NCBI GenBank assembly: GCA_964517585.1
Contig: CAZFCB010000006.1
Span: 1-43,641, forward strand
Direction: 5' to 3'
DNA from: JAGORY01 sp964517585
GTDB lineage: Bacteria; Patescibacteriota; Gracilibacteria; Peribacterales; Peribacteraceae
DNA length: 43,641 nucleotides
Part shown: positions 26,340 through 34,462 of the stretch, one piece after another
How positions within the stretch are numbered: position 1 is the stretch's first letter
Layout of the letters: each line of letters opens with the position of its first letter
The notes under the pieces: generated by a model
The model's input: only the letters and a program-made list of their open reading frames with translations
Databases searched by the model: none
Told to the model about the DNA's origin: nothing
Program-made: the position numbers and the translations under genes

Positions 26340-26358
26340 GCTCGAAGCATCGTGCTCT
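26340..26358 (+). repeat. REP palindrome 1
   Basis: GCTCGA-AGCA-TCGTGC followed by TCT. It shares the core CGAAGCATCG and the TCT tail with REP 2, with one T-T mismatch in the stem. Confidence 0.7.
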
Positions 26359-26440
26359 GGTTTATGTATGTATTTCGTGTCCAAAAAGAATTGATTCTAG
26401 ATTCGTGATTCGTACCGCCCCCACCCATGAGAGCTACGTG

Positions 26441-26878
26441 CTATGCGAAAGGTATTTGAGACACATCCCATCTGCCCGAAGCCGATGACCACGGATATTG
26501 GCTTGGCTGATCACAGAGATTTCGTTTCACCGGATTTGCATGAATGTATCGGATGACTCGATCCGCATCTCCTTTGACGATCTTCAAATAAAATCTGGGC
26601 TGCCAAATCGGTTTTCCAATTTCGAAACTCACTGCTCTCTTGTAGGCATACATCAATCGCGAAATCGATGAATGTTCTGTGACATACAAGAGAAAATGAC
26701 AATGATCAGGCATAACGACGAATGCATAGAGAAAGAACAGATTGGATTGCTGGATGCGATACAAACTTTCAACGGCTTCTCGAGCATAAGCCGCGTCAGA
26801 AAACACAGGACTTCTATCCTTTGTATTCGTCGTGATGAACATAAGAGCCTGATGTTGTGTTGAATGGCGTTGAGACAT
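26441..26878 (-). CDS. REP-associated tyrosine transposase (RAYT, Y1/IS200-like)
   Basis: A 145-residue single-domain transposase of the Y1 superfamily. The metal-binding pair is in MPDHCHFLL (His59, His61), the likely nucleophilic Tyr is Tyr97 in WQPRFYLKIV, and the family C terminus RVIRYIHANPVKRNL...YPWSSA is intact. Known RAYTs nick single-stranded REP hairpins, and three REP-like palindromes flank this gene within 300 bp. All catalytic residues are present, so it may be active. The start at 26878 has a -10-like TAGATT 6 nt upstream. The gene is about typical length for compact RAYTs. Confidence 0.9.
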   Translation of the reverse strand: MSQRHSTQHQALMFITTNTKDRSPVFSDAAYAREAVESLYRIQQSNLFFLYAFVVMPDHCHFLLYVTEHSSISRLMYAYKRAVSFEIGKPIWQPRFYLKIVKGDADRVIRYIHANPVKRNLCDQPSQYPWSSASGRWDVSQIPFA

Positions 26879-26898
26879 ACCAACAATCTATCCAAACC

Positions 26899-26917
26899 GC
26901 GCGAAGCATCGCGCTCT
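26899..26917 (+). repeat. REP palindrome 2
   Basis: Perfect hairpin GCGCGA-AGCA-TCGCGC followed by TCT, 21 bp upstream of the RAYT start codon. Confidence 0.8.
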
Positions 26918-27062
26918 CATTGGGTGATGCTCGAGACGTACCATGAATTTTGCGCACAGGTATGACTAAGACGGCGTTCTAAATACCAGAAGAACGGCAG
27001 AGGTGTTTGTAGTATTTCACACATTTCTATGAATTGAACGTGGACGATTGTAATCATCCCCC

Positions 27063-27081
27063 AGAGCGGGATGCTTCCCGC
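27063..27081 (-). repeat. REP palindrome 3 (inverted)
   Basis: On the minus strand GCGGGA-AGCA-TCCCGC followed by TCT: a perfect hairpin with the same AGCA loop and TCT tail, in opposite orientation to REP 1 and 2. Stem bases differ but covary, which supports selection on structure. Confidence 0.8.
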
Positions 27082-27096
27082 GGGCCTTGTTATATA

Positions 27097-27126
27097 ACGG
27101 GATTCCACCGGATGAGAAGTAATTCG
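27097..27126 (+). repeat. direct repeat, copy 2 (relic of the PBP 3' end)
   Basis: 27 of 30 positions match 26294-26323. In frame it encodes GIPPDEK-stop, identical to the PBP C terminus but with synonymous changes (CCA for CCG, AAG for AAA, TAA for TGA). Confidence 0.85.
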
Positions 27127-27186
27127 TGAGAGGAAGGCAGCGGTTCAATACTGCGAAATCTAATTCATTGTTAGAGAATGTTTCTT

Positions 27187-28962
27187 TTACTTCACCGTCA
27201 CACTCTTCGCCAAATTCCTCGGCATATCCGGATCCCTACCCCTCGCAATAGCAAGTAAATACGCCAAAATCTGGATAGGAATAATGTTGACAATCGGTTG
27301 CGCAGCAGCAGCGTCTGGCACCTTGATCCAGTGATCGAAGACGTCATGCTTGACGGGCGCAATACCGATGATGAGTGCACCGCGCGCTTTCAGTTCCATA
27401 ATGTTACTGAGCATATCGTTTGTGAATTCGTCATTGCCCATGAGAGCAATGCACGGTGTTCCTTTTTCGATCAATGCAATCGGTCCATGCTTCAGCTCTC
27501 CGGCAGCGAAACCTTCGGCGTGAATGTAGCTCACTTCCTGAATTTTGATCGCTGCCTCCATTGCCATCGGGTAATTCCAACCCTTGCCAATGATGTACAT
27601 ATTGTCATGCGTATGAATTGCGTCTGCAACATTCTGAATATGCTGTACGTATCGTGGATTTAACATATCGTTAATCTGTCCGCCCGTTTCCTGCAGAAGT
27701 AACCTTCCTTCGTTGAGCTTTCCAACAACAGCATGTGCGATGAGTAGGAGCACAGCCATCTGTCCTGTTGCAGCCTTTGTAGATGCAACCGCTTTCTCCG
27801 GTCCAGCGTTGATCAGAAGTGTGTAGTCTGCTGCACGTGCAATAGATGAACCTTCGGTATTCACAATCGCAAGCACTTTAGATTTCGCAGCTTTTGCAAC
27901 CTTCATAGCTTCCAGAACATCGGCAGTTTCACCACTTTGACTCACGACAATGATGAGACTTTCTGGCTTGAGAAAGTGATGATAGATCGGGAATTCACTC
28001 GCCGGTACAAAATTGACATGGCGTTTGGCAACAACAGAAAAAAAGTAGTCTGCAGCCATGCATACCTTTCCGGCGGTACCACATGCAGTGAGGATACAAC
28101 CGAGACACGTCTCGATGGCTTTCGCGACTTTGTTGATTGCAATGTCATCTTGATGAGTCGCACGTCGAATGCTTTCTTTTTGGTCCATGATTTCTTTCAT
28201 CATGTAGTGCTGATATTCGCCTTTCTCCGCATCTTTCACGTCCCAGTCGATCGTAACGTTGCGCTTGCTTCTCTCGCTGCCAGATTCGATATCAAAGAAT
28301 CGAATCGCTCCATCTTGAATGGCAAGCATCTCGCCGTCATCGAGGTACTGAACGACGCGCGTGTGCTCAAGAAACGCGGGAATATCAGACGCAACAAAAT
28401 ACTCTTTCGTACCAACACCAACGATGAGCGGCGATCCGGTGCGCGCTGCAACGAGACACTGGGAAAGTTTATCCATGACGAGAACTGCGTACCGACCATG
28501 AAAACGTAAACATGAAGCACGCACTGCTTCCATCAGCGACATACCGCTCTTCAGAAAGTCTTCAATGAGATGGGGAATAATTTCTGTATCCGTTTCTGAC
28601 ATGAACGTATGACCTTTCTTCTTGAGCTCCTCACGAAGATCAACATAATTTTCGATGATTCCATTATGAACAACTGCAATACGATGATCACAGCTCATGT
28701 GCGGATGTGCATTCTCTTTCGTAACGCCACCGTGCGTTGCCCAACGCGAGTGTGCGATAGCTAGACTTGACGTGTCAGCGTAATCCTCCGGTTTCACAGC
28801 ACCGATCTTGCCGACGTCTTTACCAATGCGTAGTGATCCATCATCTTTCCTGATGGCAACACCCCATGAATCATATCCTCGGTACTCAAGATTTTTGAGT
28901 CCTTTAATGACAACGGATCCTGCTTGCGTCTTCTCGCCGATGTATCCGAAGATTCCGCACAT
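27187..28962 (-). CDS. glmS: glutamine--fructose-6-phosphate aminotransferase
   Basis: A 591-residue enzyme making glucosamine-6-phosphate from fructose-6-phosphate and glutamine, the entry to amino-sugar and peptidoglycan precursor synthesis. The N-terminal glutaminase domain begins MCGIFGYIG with the nucleophile Cys2 (after Met removal) and has NLEYRGYDSWG and HSRWATHGG. Two SIS isomerase domains follow (VVSQSGETADV; then KGWNYPMAMEAAIKIQE), ending with the conserved PRNLAKSVTV. Length is close to the usual ~610. No glmS ribozyme is apparent: the upstream gap to 29092 is only 130 bp and no ribozyme core was recognised. No Shine-Dalgarno or leaderless -10 was seen at 28962. Confidence 0.96.
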   Translation of the reverse strand: MCGIFGYIGEKTQAGSVVIKGLKNLEYRGYDSWGVAIRKDDGSLRIGKDVGKIGAVKPEDYADTSSLAIAHSRWATHGGVTKENAHPHMSCDHRIAVVHNGIIENYVDLREELKKKGHTFMSETDTEIIPHLIEDFLKSGMSLMEAVRASCLRFHGRYAVLVMDKLSQCLVAARTGSPLIVGVGTKEYFVASDIPAFLEHTRVVQYLDDGEMLAIQDGAIRFFDIESGSERSKRNVTIDWDVKDAEKGEYQHYMMKEIMDQKESIRRATHQDDIAINKVAKAIETCLGCILTACGTAGKVCMAADYFFSVVAKRHVNFVPASEFPIYHHFLKPESLIIVVSQSGETADVLEAMKVAKAAKSKVLAIVNTEGSSIARAADYTLLINAGPEKAVASTKAATGQMAVLLLIAHAVVGKLNEGRLLLQETGGQINDMLNPRYVQHIQNVADAIHTHDNMYIIGKGWNYPMAMEAAIKIQEVSYIHAEGFAAGELKHGPIALIEKGTPCIALMGNDEFTNDMLSNIMELKARGALIIGIAPVKHDVFDHWIKVPDAAAAQPIVNIIPIQILAYLLAIARGRDPDMPRNLAKSVTVK

Positions 28963-29092
28963 AATGTAGAACGTTACCCTAACAATGAGAGTGGATAAGC
29001 GATACTGTCATCATATCACAGAAAACATTGCGTATTTCCCCTCACGTCAGAATCTTTGACGTGATACATTTGATGCATCTTTCTTCACGTCT

Positions 29093-30601
29093 ATGCACAC
29101 GATACGTCGGATGACACTCCCTATAACACTTGGCAGCATGCTGCTATTTTCTGCCTGTAGTAATGCAGACAGCATTGCTGCGAATCAAGCATTAGCAAAA
29201 ATGCATGCACGCATGATGGAGATCGTCCGAAGCAACCCAATTACGCTCGAGCAACCACGTATCGCAAAAACAACCACGGAACTTTCCGTACAGATCCTAC
29301 CGGCATCGAAGGCGTACAAAGGAAATGCAAATTTTATCGTCAAAACTTCCATGCTGTCTGACGCAGTGAACCCAAAAGATCCGCGTTTGGATGCCACAAT
29401 GACGATCAGTGCTTCAGCTGACGTGCCTTCAGAAACGGCGAATCCCACGACAGAAAAGCCTGACCGCTTGAGTCTCTCTACTATTATCAGTGCGCGGAGT
29501 ATGGAACGGGCTCTTGCCATGAACTTCGCAAAAGTAGAAGTGACAGCTCCTACGTTTCTTCCAGTACCTTTTGTCCTACCGTCTGCAATGTCAAGCGTCT
29601 GGTACGGCATGACATTCGCCGAACTTGATGCAGTACTTGCTGAACAGCGCTCTGTGAAAGGGGCAGTAAAACCTCCTCCAATCGAGGACATACTCACAAA
29701 TATGCTTCGCGGTTTTCAGCTCACTCCAGTGGCCTTGGAAAAACTTGGAAACAACATGCATTTATGGAACGGAATCAAAATCCTCCCAGGAAGAGAGGGG
29801 ATGGGACTCATTCAGATTGAGGTGAAATCTGATAAGAGGAAAATTCGTGACAGTGTCCGCGCACTACTTGCGTTTGTAGAAGAAATGTCCGGTTCTTCGT
29901 GGAAGAGTCAAATGCAAACGAATACTGAGCTCACAACGATGGTGAATTCACTGATGAAAAACGATGCTGAGTTTGTAAGAACAATGGGATCAGTACAGGG
30001 AGTAGTGAGTGCCGACGCAGAGACATTCGACTTCCGCGAATTCAATGGTGATATTTTTAATGAGAAAAACGTACAGACTGCCACCATCGACATTCGCCGA
30101 GAAACGAGTGGCGACTTCAGCATCAGGCTCACAAATATTCAATCAAAAGAAGATTCGTTACTCATGAAGCAGGGGGATAACTTCAGTCTCGAAGTTGGAA
30201 ATAAACAAATCATGAGAGGAATACTATCAAGCTCAAGAGTACAATTTGATGTTTTTGATCCAAAGAACGACATCGTCCTTGGGTCAGCAGACGTCAGTAT
30301 TATCTCACTATCAGGGGACCGCATCGAACTCAGCAAAGGCGTTATTGAGTTCACGCAGAAAAAACTCGTCGTGACTATTCCTTCCTTCAGCATCGTGCTT
30401 TCGAACTCGCTCAAAGACATGAGTATGAAGATCGTCGGACGTGGTACGCTCGATGGCAAACCTCTGTTTTCGGGAGACCTTCAGATGACGCGCACCGAAA
30501 TTGCACCATTCACTCTCGAAGCACCTCTCTTTGTTCCTTTTGAAAATCTTCGGAAAGATTTTCTAAGCGCTTTCGTGCCTCCGGCCGCACTCGTCCAATA
30601 A
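29093..30601 (+). CDS. hypothetical lipoprotein (502 aa)
   Basis: A secreted lipoprotein: signal peptide with lipobox FSACS, so the mature protein starts at about Cys22 and is membrane anchored. The rest is a soluble, beta-rich protein with alternating polar and hydrophobic strands and repeated phrases such as 'I-R-R-E-T-S-G-D-F-S-I-R-L' in the second half. I do not recognise a family; the overall look recalls LolA/LppX-like or beta-helical lipoproteins. It precedes rpsT on the same strand by about 90 bases. The first ATG at 29093 gives a good signal peptide; a second ATG at 29111 would also work. Confidence 0.8.
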   Translation: MHTIRRMTLPITLGSMLLFSACSNADSIAANQALAKMHARMMEIVRSNPITLEQPRIAKTTTELSVQILPASKAYKGNANFIVKTSMLSDAVNPKDPRLDATMTISASADVPSETANPTTEKPDRLSLSTIISARSMERALAMNFAKVEVTAPTFLPVPFVLPSAMSSVWYGMTFAELDAVLAEQRSVKGAVKPPPIEDILTNMLRGFQLTPVALEKLGNNMHLWNGIKILPGREGMGLIQIEVKSDKRKIRDSVRALLAFVEEMSGSSWKSQMQTNTELTTMVNSLMKNDAEFVRTMGSVQGVVSADAETFDFREFNGDIFNEKNVQTATIDIRRETSGDFSIRLTNIQSKEDSLLMKQGDNFSLEVGNKQIMRGILSSSRVQFDVFDPKNDIVLGSADVSIISLSGDRIELSKGVIEFTQKKLVVTIPSFSIVLSNSLKDMSMKIVGRGTLDGKPLFSGDLQMTRTEIAPFTLEAPLFVPFENLRKDFLSAFVPPAALVQ

Positions 30602-30693
30602 CGGTTTACAAGCAGGAGGTGACTTCACTTCCAGCTTTCCCTACGCTCTCCGAGCTCTACCTAAATCAAGCAGGTTCATCACTCACTCCCTAC

Positions 30694-30960
30694 ATGCCAG
30701 TCCTTAAAGCCTCCATCAAGCACGCGCGCCAATCCGGTGAGCGCAATGCTCGTCGACAGCCGTTTAAAACAGTGATGAAGACGTTTATTAAGAAAATTCT
30801 TGAACTTGTGAAAGAAGGAAAAAACGACGAAGCGGCAAAACTTCTGCCAGCAGCATTCAAAGCTATTGATACGGCGGCCAAGAAAAATATTATCCACTGG
30901 AAGAATGCGAGCAAGAAAAAGTCCTCGCTCGCTCGTAAGGTCAGCCCCATGAAGAAATAG
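30694..30960 (+). CDS. rpsT: 30S ribosomal protein S20
   Basis: An 88-residue S20, basic and helical throughout: MPVLKASIKHARQSGERNAR at the N terminus, then MKTFIKKILELVKEG and KAIDTAAKKNIIH, all family hallmarks. It binds 16S rRNA in the 30S body. The reading frame extends upstream to a GTG at 30619, but the S20 family starts at MPxLK, so 30694 is used. The leader holds a perfect AGGAGG (30614-30619), 75 nt too far from this ATG to act as its Shine-Dalgarno. ruvX starts 3 bases after the stop, so the two form an operon. Confidence 0.95.
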   Translation: MPVLKASIKHARQSGERNARRQPFKTVMKTFIKKILELVKEGKNDEAAKLLPAAFKAIDTAAKKNIIHWKNASKKKSSLARKVSPMKK

Positions 30961-30963
30961 GGA

Positions 30964-31350
30964 ATGCCTAACCTGCTCGGTATCGATGCAGGCACAAAAC
31001 GAACGGGAATTGCTTTTGCAGATACAAAGGCAGGATTCGTCATGGCACTCGATACAATTCGTCACTCTTCTCAAGAAAATCTTGTGCAACGAATTGTAGA
31101 GCTCGTACAGGAGAAAAAGATTTCAGAAATTATCCTCGGTCTTCCTCGTCTTCCGCAGGGAGATGAGGGGAGTCAGGCACTTCTCGTACGTGCGATAGCA
31201 GAAAAACTGAAAAAAGTGATTGCTATTCCAATTACTCTCATCGATGAACGGTATTCCTCGTACAGTTCAGATGCAGGAATAGATCCCGATGCAAGAGCTG
31301 CATGCGAAATGCTGTCTGTTGTTGTAGAGCAAAGGAAAAAAGACTATTGA
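30964..31350 (+). CDS. ruvX: RuvX/YqgF-family pre-16S rRNA nuclease
   Basis: A 128-residue RNase H-fold protein of the YqgF family, known to process the 5' end of 16S rRNA and once proposed as a Holliday-junction resolvase. The first strand holds the catalytic Asp in LLGIDAGTKRTGIAFAD; the segment IILGLPRLPQG and the acidic VTLIDERYSS-like ITLIDERYSS follow. Length is normal. It follows rpsT by 3 bases, so ribosome-related functions share a transcript. Its stop codon TGA (31348-31350) lies within the TTGACA -35 box of the next gene's promoter. Confidence 0.92.
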   Translation: MPNLLGIDAGTKRTGIAFADTKAGFVMALDTIRHSSQENLVQRIVELVQEKKISEIILGLPRLPQGDEGSQALLVRAIAEKLKKVIAIPITLIDERYSSYSSDAGIDPDARAACEMLSVVVEQRKKDY

Positions 31351-31375
31351 CATCATAATCTATTATTGTATTATA
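31347..31375 (+). promoter_or_regulatory. promoter of the sigma4/HARE regulator
   Basis: TTGACA at 31347-31352 and an A/T-rich -10 region around 31369-31375 (TATTAT with a 16-bp spacer, or ATTATA with 17). Transcription would start near 31382, giving a leader of almost 150 nt. Confidence 0.65.
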
Positions 31376-31393
31376 ACCCCCTTTACAAGGGAC

Positions 31394-31506
31394 CTATCTT
31401 GCTCATTCATCTGCCGAAAACGTTGACAATGTTCCGCATCATCGCGGGAAGGTAGGAAAGAAAGTTTAACTTTATTTTCTGTCAACGTTCTGGTACAACA
31501 AGATAG
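31394..31506 (+). promoter_or_regulatory. structured leader with nested complementary arms
   Basis: Outer arms CTATCTTG (31394-31401) and CAAGATAG (31499-31506) enclose inner arms AACGTTGACA (31419-31428) and TGTCAACGTT (31480-31489), all perfect. A third palindrome, AAAGTTTAACTTT (31461-31473), lies within. The whole is downstream of a promoter and 23 nt before the ATG at 31529, so it would be an mRNA structure of about 113 nt. It may be a cis-regulatory RNA; alternatively the inner arms could be protein-binding half sites on DNA. Confidence 0.55.
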
Positions 31507-31528
31507 TTTAATTCCTCCCATCCGTCGC

Positions 31529-32635
31529 ATGCCTTCTCCCACCACCAGTAACGGTACCGCTCAAGCGGCATCCGCGAAGTCGCAGCTCAGCCTGAATCTT
31601 CAGGAATTGCTCGGCGATCTTTTCTTGGTTCTTACCCAGAAAGAGACGGAGGTGATCAAGAGACGTTTTGCACTCGCTGGACAAAATAAGCAAACGCTCG
31701 AGAGAATCGGCAAACACTTCAACGTCACGCGTGAGCGCATTCGTCAAATAGAGAGCATCGCTCTCTCAAAGCTCAAGCGTACAGTTCGTACGACTCGCTT
31801 GAACGACGTGAACGAGATGGCAAAGGGGATCCTCCGTTCTCATGGTGGTCTCATGCTCTCCACCGAACTTGTTTCCTCAGTTCTGAAGCGTCTTCCTGGC
31901 AGCGTCATGATTGATGGCTCTATCCTCAAGCTTTCATTCTCTATCGATAACGAAATGGCATCCGAAGGACGTAGTCAGACATACAAGCCATTCTGGAGAC
32001 TCTCGAACCTTTCAATGGATGACATTTCAACGATTGTCGATATGGGGGTGAAGTTCCTCAACAAGCGCCACTCATGTATGAAGGCAGCAGAAGTCATTAG
32101 TTCCATTCAGGCAATGCCAGCATTCCAGGGTCGCGTTCCATCTCCTGAGCTCATCGTAAGCTGTCTGTCCATTGACGAGCGTCTCAAGGAAATTCCAGAA
32201 GGTTGGGGGCTTACGGAGTGGAGATTCGTTCGTCCACGCTCTATTCGTGACAAAGTAGAGATTATTCTCAAGAAGTCTGGTCGTCCGATGCATTTCATGG
32301 AAATTGCAAACGCTATCAAAGAAGCCGGCTTTGATCACAAGAACGTAACCGTACAAGCTGTCCACAATGAACTCATTCGCTATCCACAATTTGTTCTCGT
32401 CGGTCGCGGTCTCTACGCACTCCGTGAATGGGGTTACGAGCCAGGCACTGTCGCCGATGTCATCGAAAACATCCTGAAGCAAAAAGGTGCACTGTCAAAG
32501 AAGCAGATCATCGAAGAAGTGAGTAAGCAGCGCACGGTGAAGGTAGGTACCATCAGCTTGAATCTGCAGAAGATGCCATACTTCGTTCGCGTAGGTCGTG
32601 CTGTCTACGACTTCGATAGTAGTAAGAAGAAATAG
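31529..32635 (+). CDS. sigma70 region 4 / HARE-HTH transcription regulator
   Basis: A 368-residue DNA-binding protein. Residues about 27-88 are a sigma70 region 4 helix-turn-helix (TLERIGKHFNVTRERIRQIE), the part of sigma factors that reads -35 boxes. There is no region 2, so it cannot act as a normal sigma factor. A middle part (about 95-235) looks like further winged helices. Two HARE-HTH domains follow: about 243-300 (PMHFMEIANAIKEAGF) and about 308-365 (ALSKKQIIEEVSKQ). HARE-HTH is shared with the RNA polymerase delta subunit and some chromatin proteins. Such hybrids recur in candidate-phyla bacteria. It has its own promoter, a structured leader and a strong terminator, so it is a separate, probably regulated unit. 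Confidence 0.85.
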   Translation: MPSPTTSNGTAQAASAKSQLSLNLQELLGDLFLVLTQKETEVIKRRFALAGQNKQTLERIGKHFNVTRERIRQIESIALSKLKRTVRTTRLNDVNEMAKGILRSHGGLMLSTELVSSVLKRLPGSVMIDGSILKLSFSIDNEMASEGRSQTYKPFWRLSNLSMDDISTIVDMGVKFLNKRHSCMKAAEVISSIQAMPAFQGRVPSPELIVSCLSIDERLKEIPEGWGLTEWRFVRPRSIRDKVEIILKKSGRPMHFMEIANAIKEAGFDHKNVTVQAVHNELIRYPQFVLVGRGLYALREWGYEPGTVADVIENILKQKGALSKKQIIEEVSKQRTVKVGTISLNLQKMPYFVRVGRAVYDFDSSKKK

Positions 32636-32655
32636 TCACTTTCATTTCGAATTCT

Positions 32656-32680
32656 AAACCGTCCGCAAGGGCGGTTTTTT
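32656..32680 (+). terminator. intrinsic terminator
   Basis: Stem AAACCGTCC-gcaa-GGGCGGTTT followed by T residues, 20 bases after the regulator's stop codon. Confidence 0.9.
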
Positions 32681-32726
32681 AGTCGTGATCTAGCCATAGT
32701 TCCTTGTGTACCGACTGCATTACTTC

Positions 32727-32732
32727 TACAAT
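32727..32732 (+). promoter_or_regulatory. -10 box of the DUF2339 gene
   Basis: TACAAT, 8 nt before the ATG at 32741, so the mRNA would have a leader of only one or two bases. Confidence 0.55.
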
Positions 32733-32740
32733 TTTCTCAT

Positions 32741-34462
32741 ATGGAACCACTGATCATTCTTGGAGTCGTTCTGCTCATTGTTTGGATCATTACGCCATTC
32801 ATAGTTTTCAACCTTCTGTCTCGCGTACGACATTTGGAAGCAATAGTACGAAGTGGCAATAACATCGCTAACACCGAACAATCTGTTTCAAAAGAAAGCT
32901 ACACGCCATCACGTCCGGAAACAAAAATAACTACAGCACCGAGCTCGGTCTCATCCGACAAGGTCTTGACATGGATAAAAGAAGACTGGCTTTTGAAAAT
33001 GGGAGGCCTGCTTCTGCTCCTTGGCTTTGGATGGTTGACGACGTATGCATTTATGAATAATTGGATTGGCCCCATGGGTCGTATTGGTCTCGGTATTTTC
33101 CTCGGTACGTTGATCCTCGTTCTAGGAACATGGAGAATGAGAACGCAGGTACATCAAGGAGGAGTTTTTCTTGTTGTAGGATCGACGACCATATTACTGA
33201 CAGTGTTTGCCGCTCGGCAGTATTACGGATTTTTTACACCTGCAACAGCACTGGGAGTTATGTTCCTTTCAAGTGCGTATGTTGCATTGGTCAGCGTCAA
33301 ATTCAGTAGTAGAGCTCTATCGCTTGCGAGCGTGATTCTTGCTGGAATCGCTCCTCTCCTCACCAACTCTCCTACAGCAGATTTCACGGCACTCTTCGCC
33401 TATTTGCTTGTGATTGTTCTTGGCACAGTCTGGATCGTCGCCGTCACAAAACACAGAGAGATTACAGCTGCAGCGCTCATTCTCGTGACGGTGTACAGCA
33501 TGCCTCACATCATGAGTTCGGCTCCAGCCGATACCCTGCTGCTCTTTGCCTATGCATTTGCCACCATTTTCTTCGTCGCCAATACAACAGGTATCGTGAA
33601 ACTCCGAGATAGGAATATTGCCCCAGACATGGTGACAGCTGCAGGGAACGGTCTCTTCCTTCTCGCGTGGATCATGACAAAAGCACCGGAGGATTGGAGA
33701 AGCCTTATTATTTCTGGCTGGATGCTCGCCTTCATCGTAGGAGCTTTTATTGTCTTCAAGATGACAGAAAAGAGAGAACCATTCTATGTCTATGCCGGTG
33801 TTGGAATTGCAATGCTTACAGCAGCTACTGCAGCTGAATTCAGTGGGGCCGCACTCACCATTGCCTTCGCCATTGAAGTAGGAATGATATCGTGGATCTC
33901 ATATCAACTTCTTGGAGACAAAGTAGTGTCTGAGCGTTTATGTCTACTCTTCGCAGGCCCTGTCGTACTCTCTCTTGAAAGTTTTACGTCACATGTTTGG
34001 GCAAATGGAGTCCTGCATCAGCATTTTTTTGTACTCCTCATCCTCGGAACGACTCTCATGAGTCTTGGGCTTCTGTATCTCAATACTTCATCAAATAAAA
34101 AAATAAAAGCCACTCCTGCTACATCTGCGCTAATTATTGTAGGGTCATTGTATTATTGTGCGCTCCTTTGGCTCTCGCTTCACGCATTGCTTGTATCAGA
34201 TGACTTCGCCGTCATGCTGTCGCTCCTTGCCTACACCCTCATCGGACTCGTTGCGTACTTCTTTGGCAAAGTACACGACAGAAAGGGTCTCGGTATATAT
34301 GGAGGAACGTTACTGGGCTTGGTGATTGCAAGACTTCTTCTCGTCGATATTTGGAATATGCCACTTTCGAGCCGCTTCATCACATTCTTTGTTGTTGGTA
34401 TCCTTCTCATGAGCACGGCATTTTTTACACGAGGAAAGTCCACTTCTTCACAACGATCATGA
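32741..34462 (+). CDS. DUF2339 multi-pass membrane protein
   Basis: A 573-residue integral membrane protein. An N-terminal helix and a ~60-residue soluble linker precede about 14-16 tightly packed helices. The entry to the helical core, VLTWIKEDWLLKMGGLLLLLG, matches the DUF2339 family. Function is unknown; members are widespread in envelope contexts and are often next to a DUF3999 gene. Here the next gene, overlapping by ATGA, has a secreted N-terminal beta domain that could be the equivalent partner. Start at 32741 follows TACAAT by 8 nt. Confidence 0.85.
   Translation: MEPLIILGVVLLIVWIITPFIVFNLLSRVRHLEAIVRSGNNIANTEQSVSKESYTPSRPETKITTAPSSVSSDKVLTWIKEDWLLKMGGLLLLLGFGWLTTYAFMNNWIGPMGRIGLGIFLGTLILVLGTWRMRTQVHQGGVFLVVGSTTILLTVFAARQYYGFFTPATALGVMFLSSAYVALVSVKFSSRALSLASVILAGIAPLLTNSPTADFTALFAYLLVIVLGTVWIVAVTKHREITAAALILVTVYSMPHIMSSAPADTLLLFAYAFATIFFVANTTGIVKLRDRNIAPDMVTAAGNGLFLLAWIMTKAPEDWRSLIISGWMLAFIVGAFIVFKMTEKREPFYVYAGVGIAMLTAATAAEFSGAALTIAFAIEVGMISWISYQLLGDKVVSERLCLLFAGPVVLSLESFTSHVWANGVLHQHFFVLLILGTTLMSLGLLYLNTSSNKKIKATPATSALIIVGSLYYCALLWLSLHALLVSDDFAVMLSLLAYTLIGLVAYFFGKVHDRKGLGIYGGTLLGLVIARLLLVDIWNMPLSSRFITFFVVGILLMSTAFFTRGKSTSSQRS

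Larger units (their letters stand above)
26320..27096. mobile_element. REP/RAYT island between two copies of the PBP 3' end
   Basis: About 0.78 kb holding one Y1-type transposase gene (RAYT) on the minus strand and three REP palindromes, two in plus and one in minus orientation. Imperfect 30-bp direct repeats at 26294-26323 and 27097-27126 bracket the island. This could be an insertion that duplicated the gene end or a recombination between diverged homologues. Confidence 0.7.
26879..27186. other. 308-bp non-coding stretch between the RAYT and glmS genes
   Basis: Contains REP 2 (26899-26917), REP 3 (27063-27081) and the second copy of the PBP 3' end (27097-27126). The sequence between REP 2 and REP 3 shows no convincing gene, tRNA or terminator; one 63-codon minus-strand frame there looks like chance. 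Confidence 0.65.

Noticed and set aside
26917..27108. 63-codon minus-strand frame between REP 2 and REP 3
   Set aside because: No recognisable motif, no promoter, and it runs through REP 3 and into the PBP repeat; more likely chance.
28963..29092. glmS ribozyme upstream of glmS
   Set aside because: The gap is only 130 bp and I could not see the ribozyme's conserved core.
30619..30693. GTG start for an extended S20
   Set aside because: The AGGAGG overlaps the GTG itself, and the S20 family starts at MPxLK (30694).
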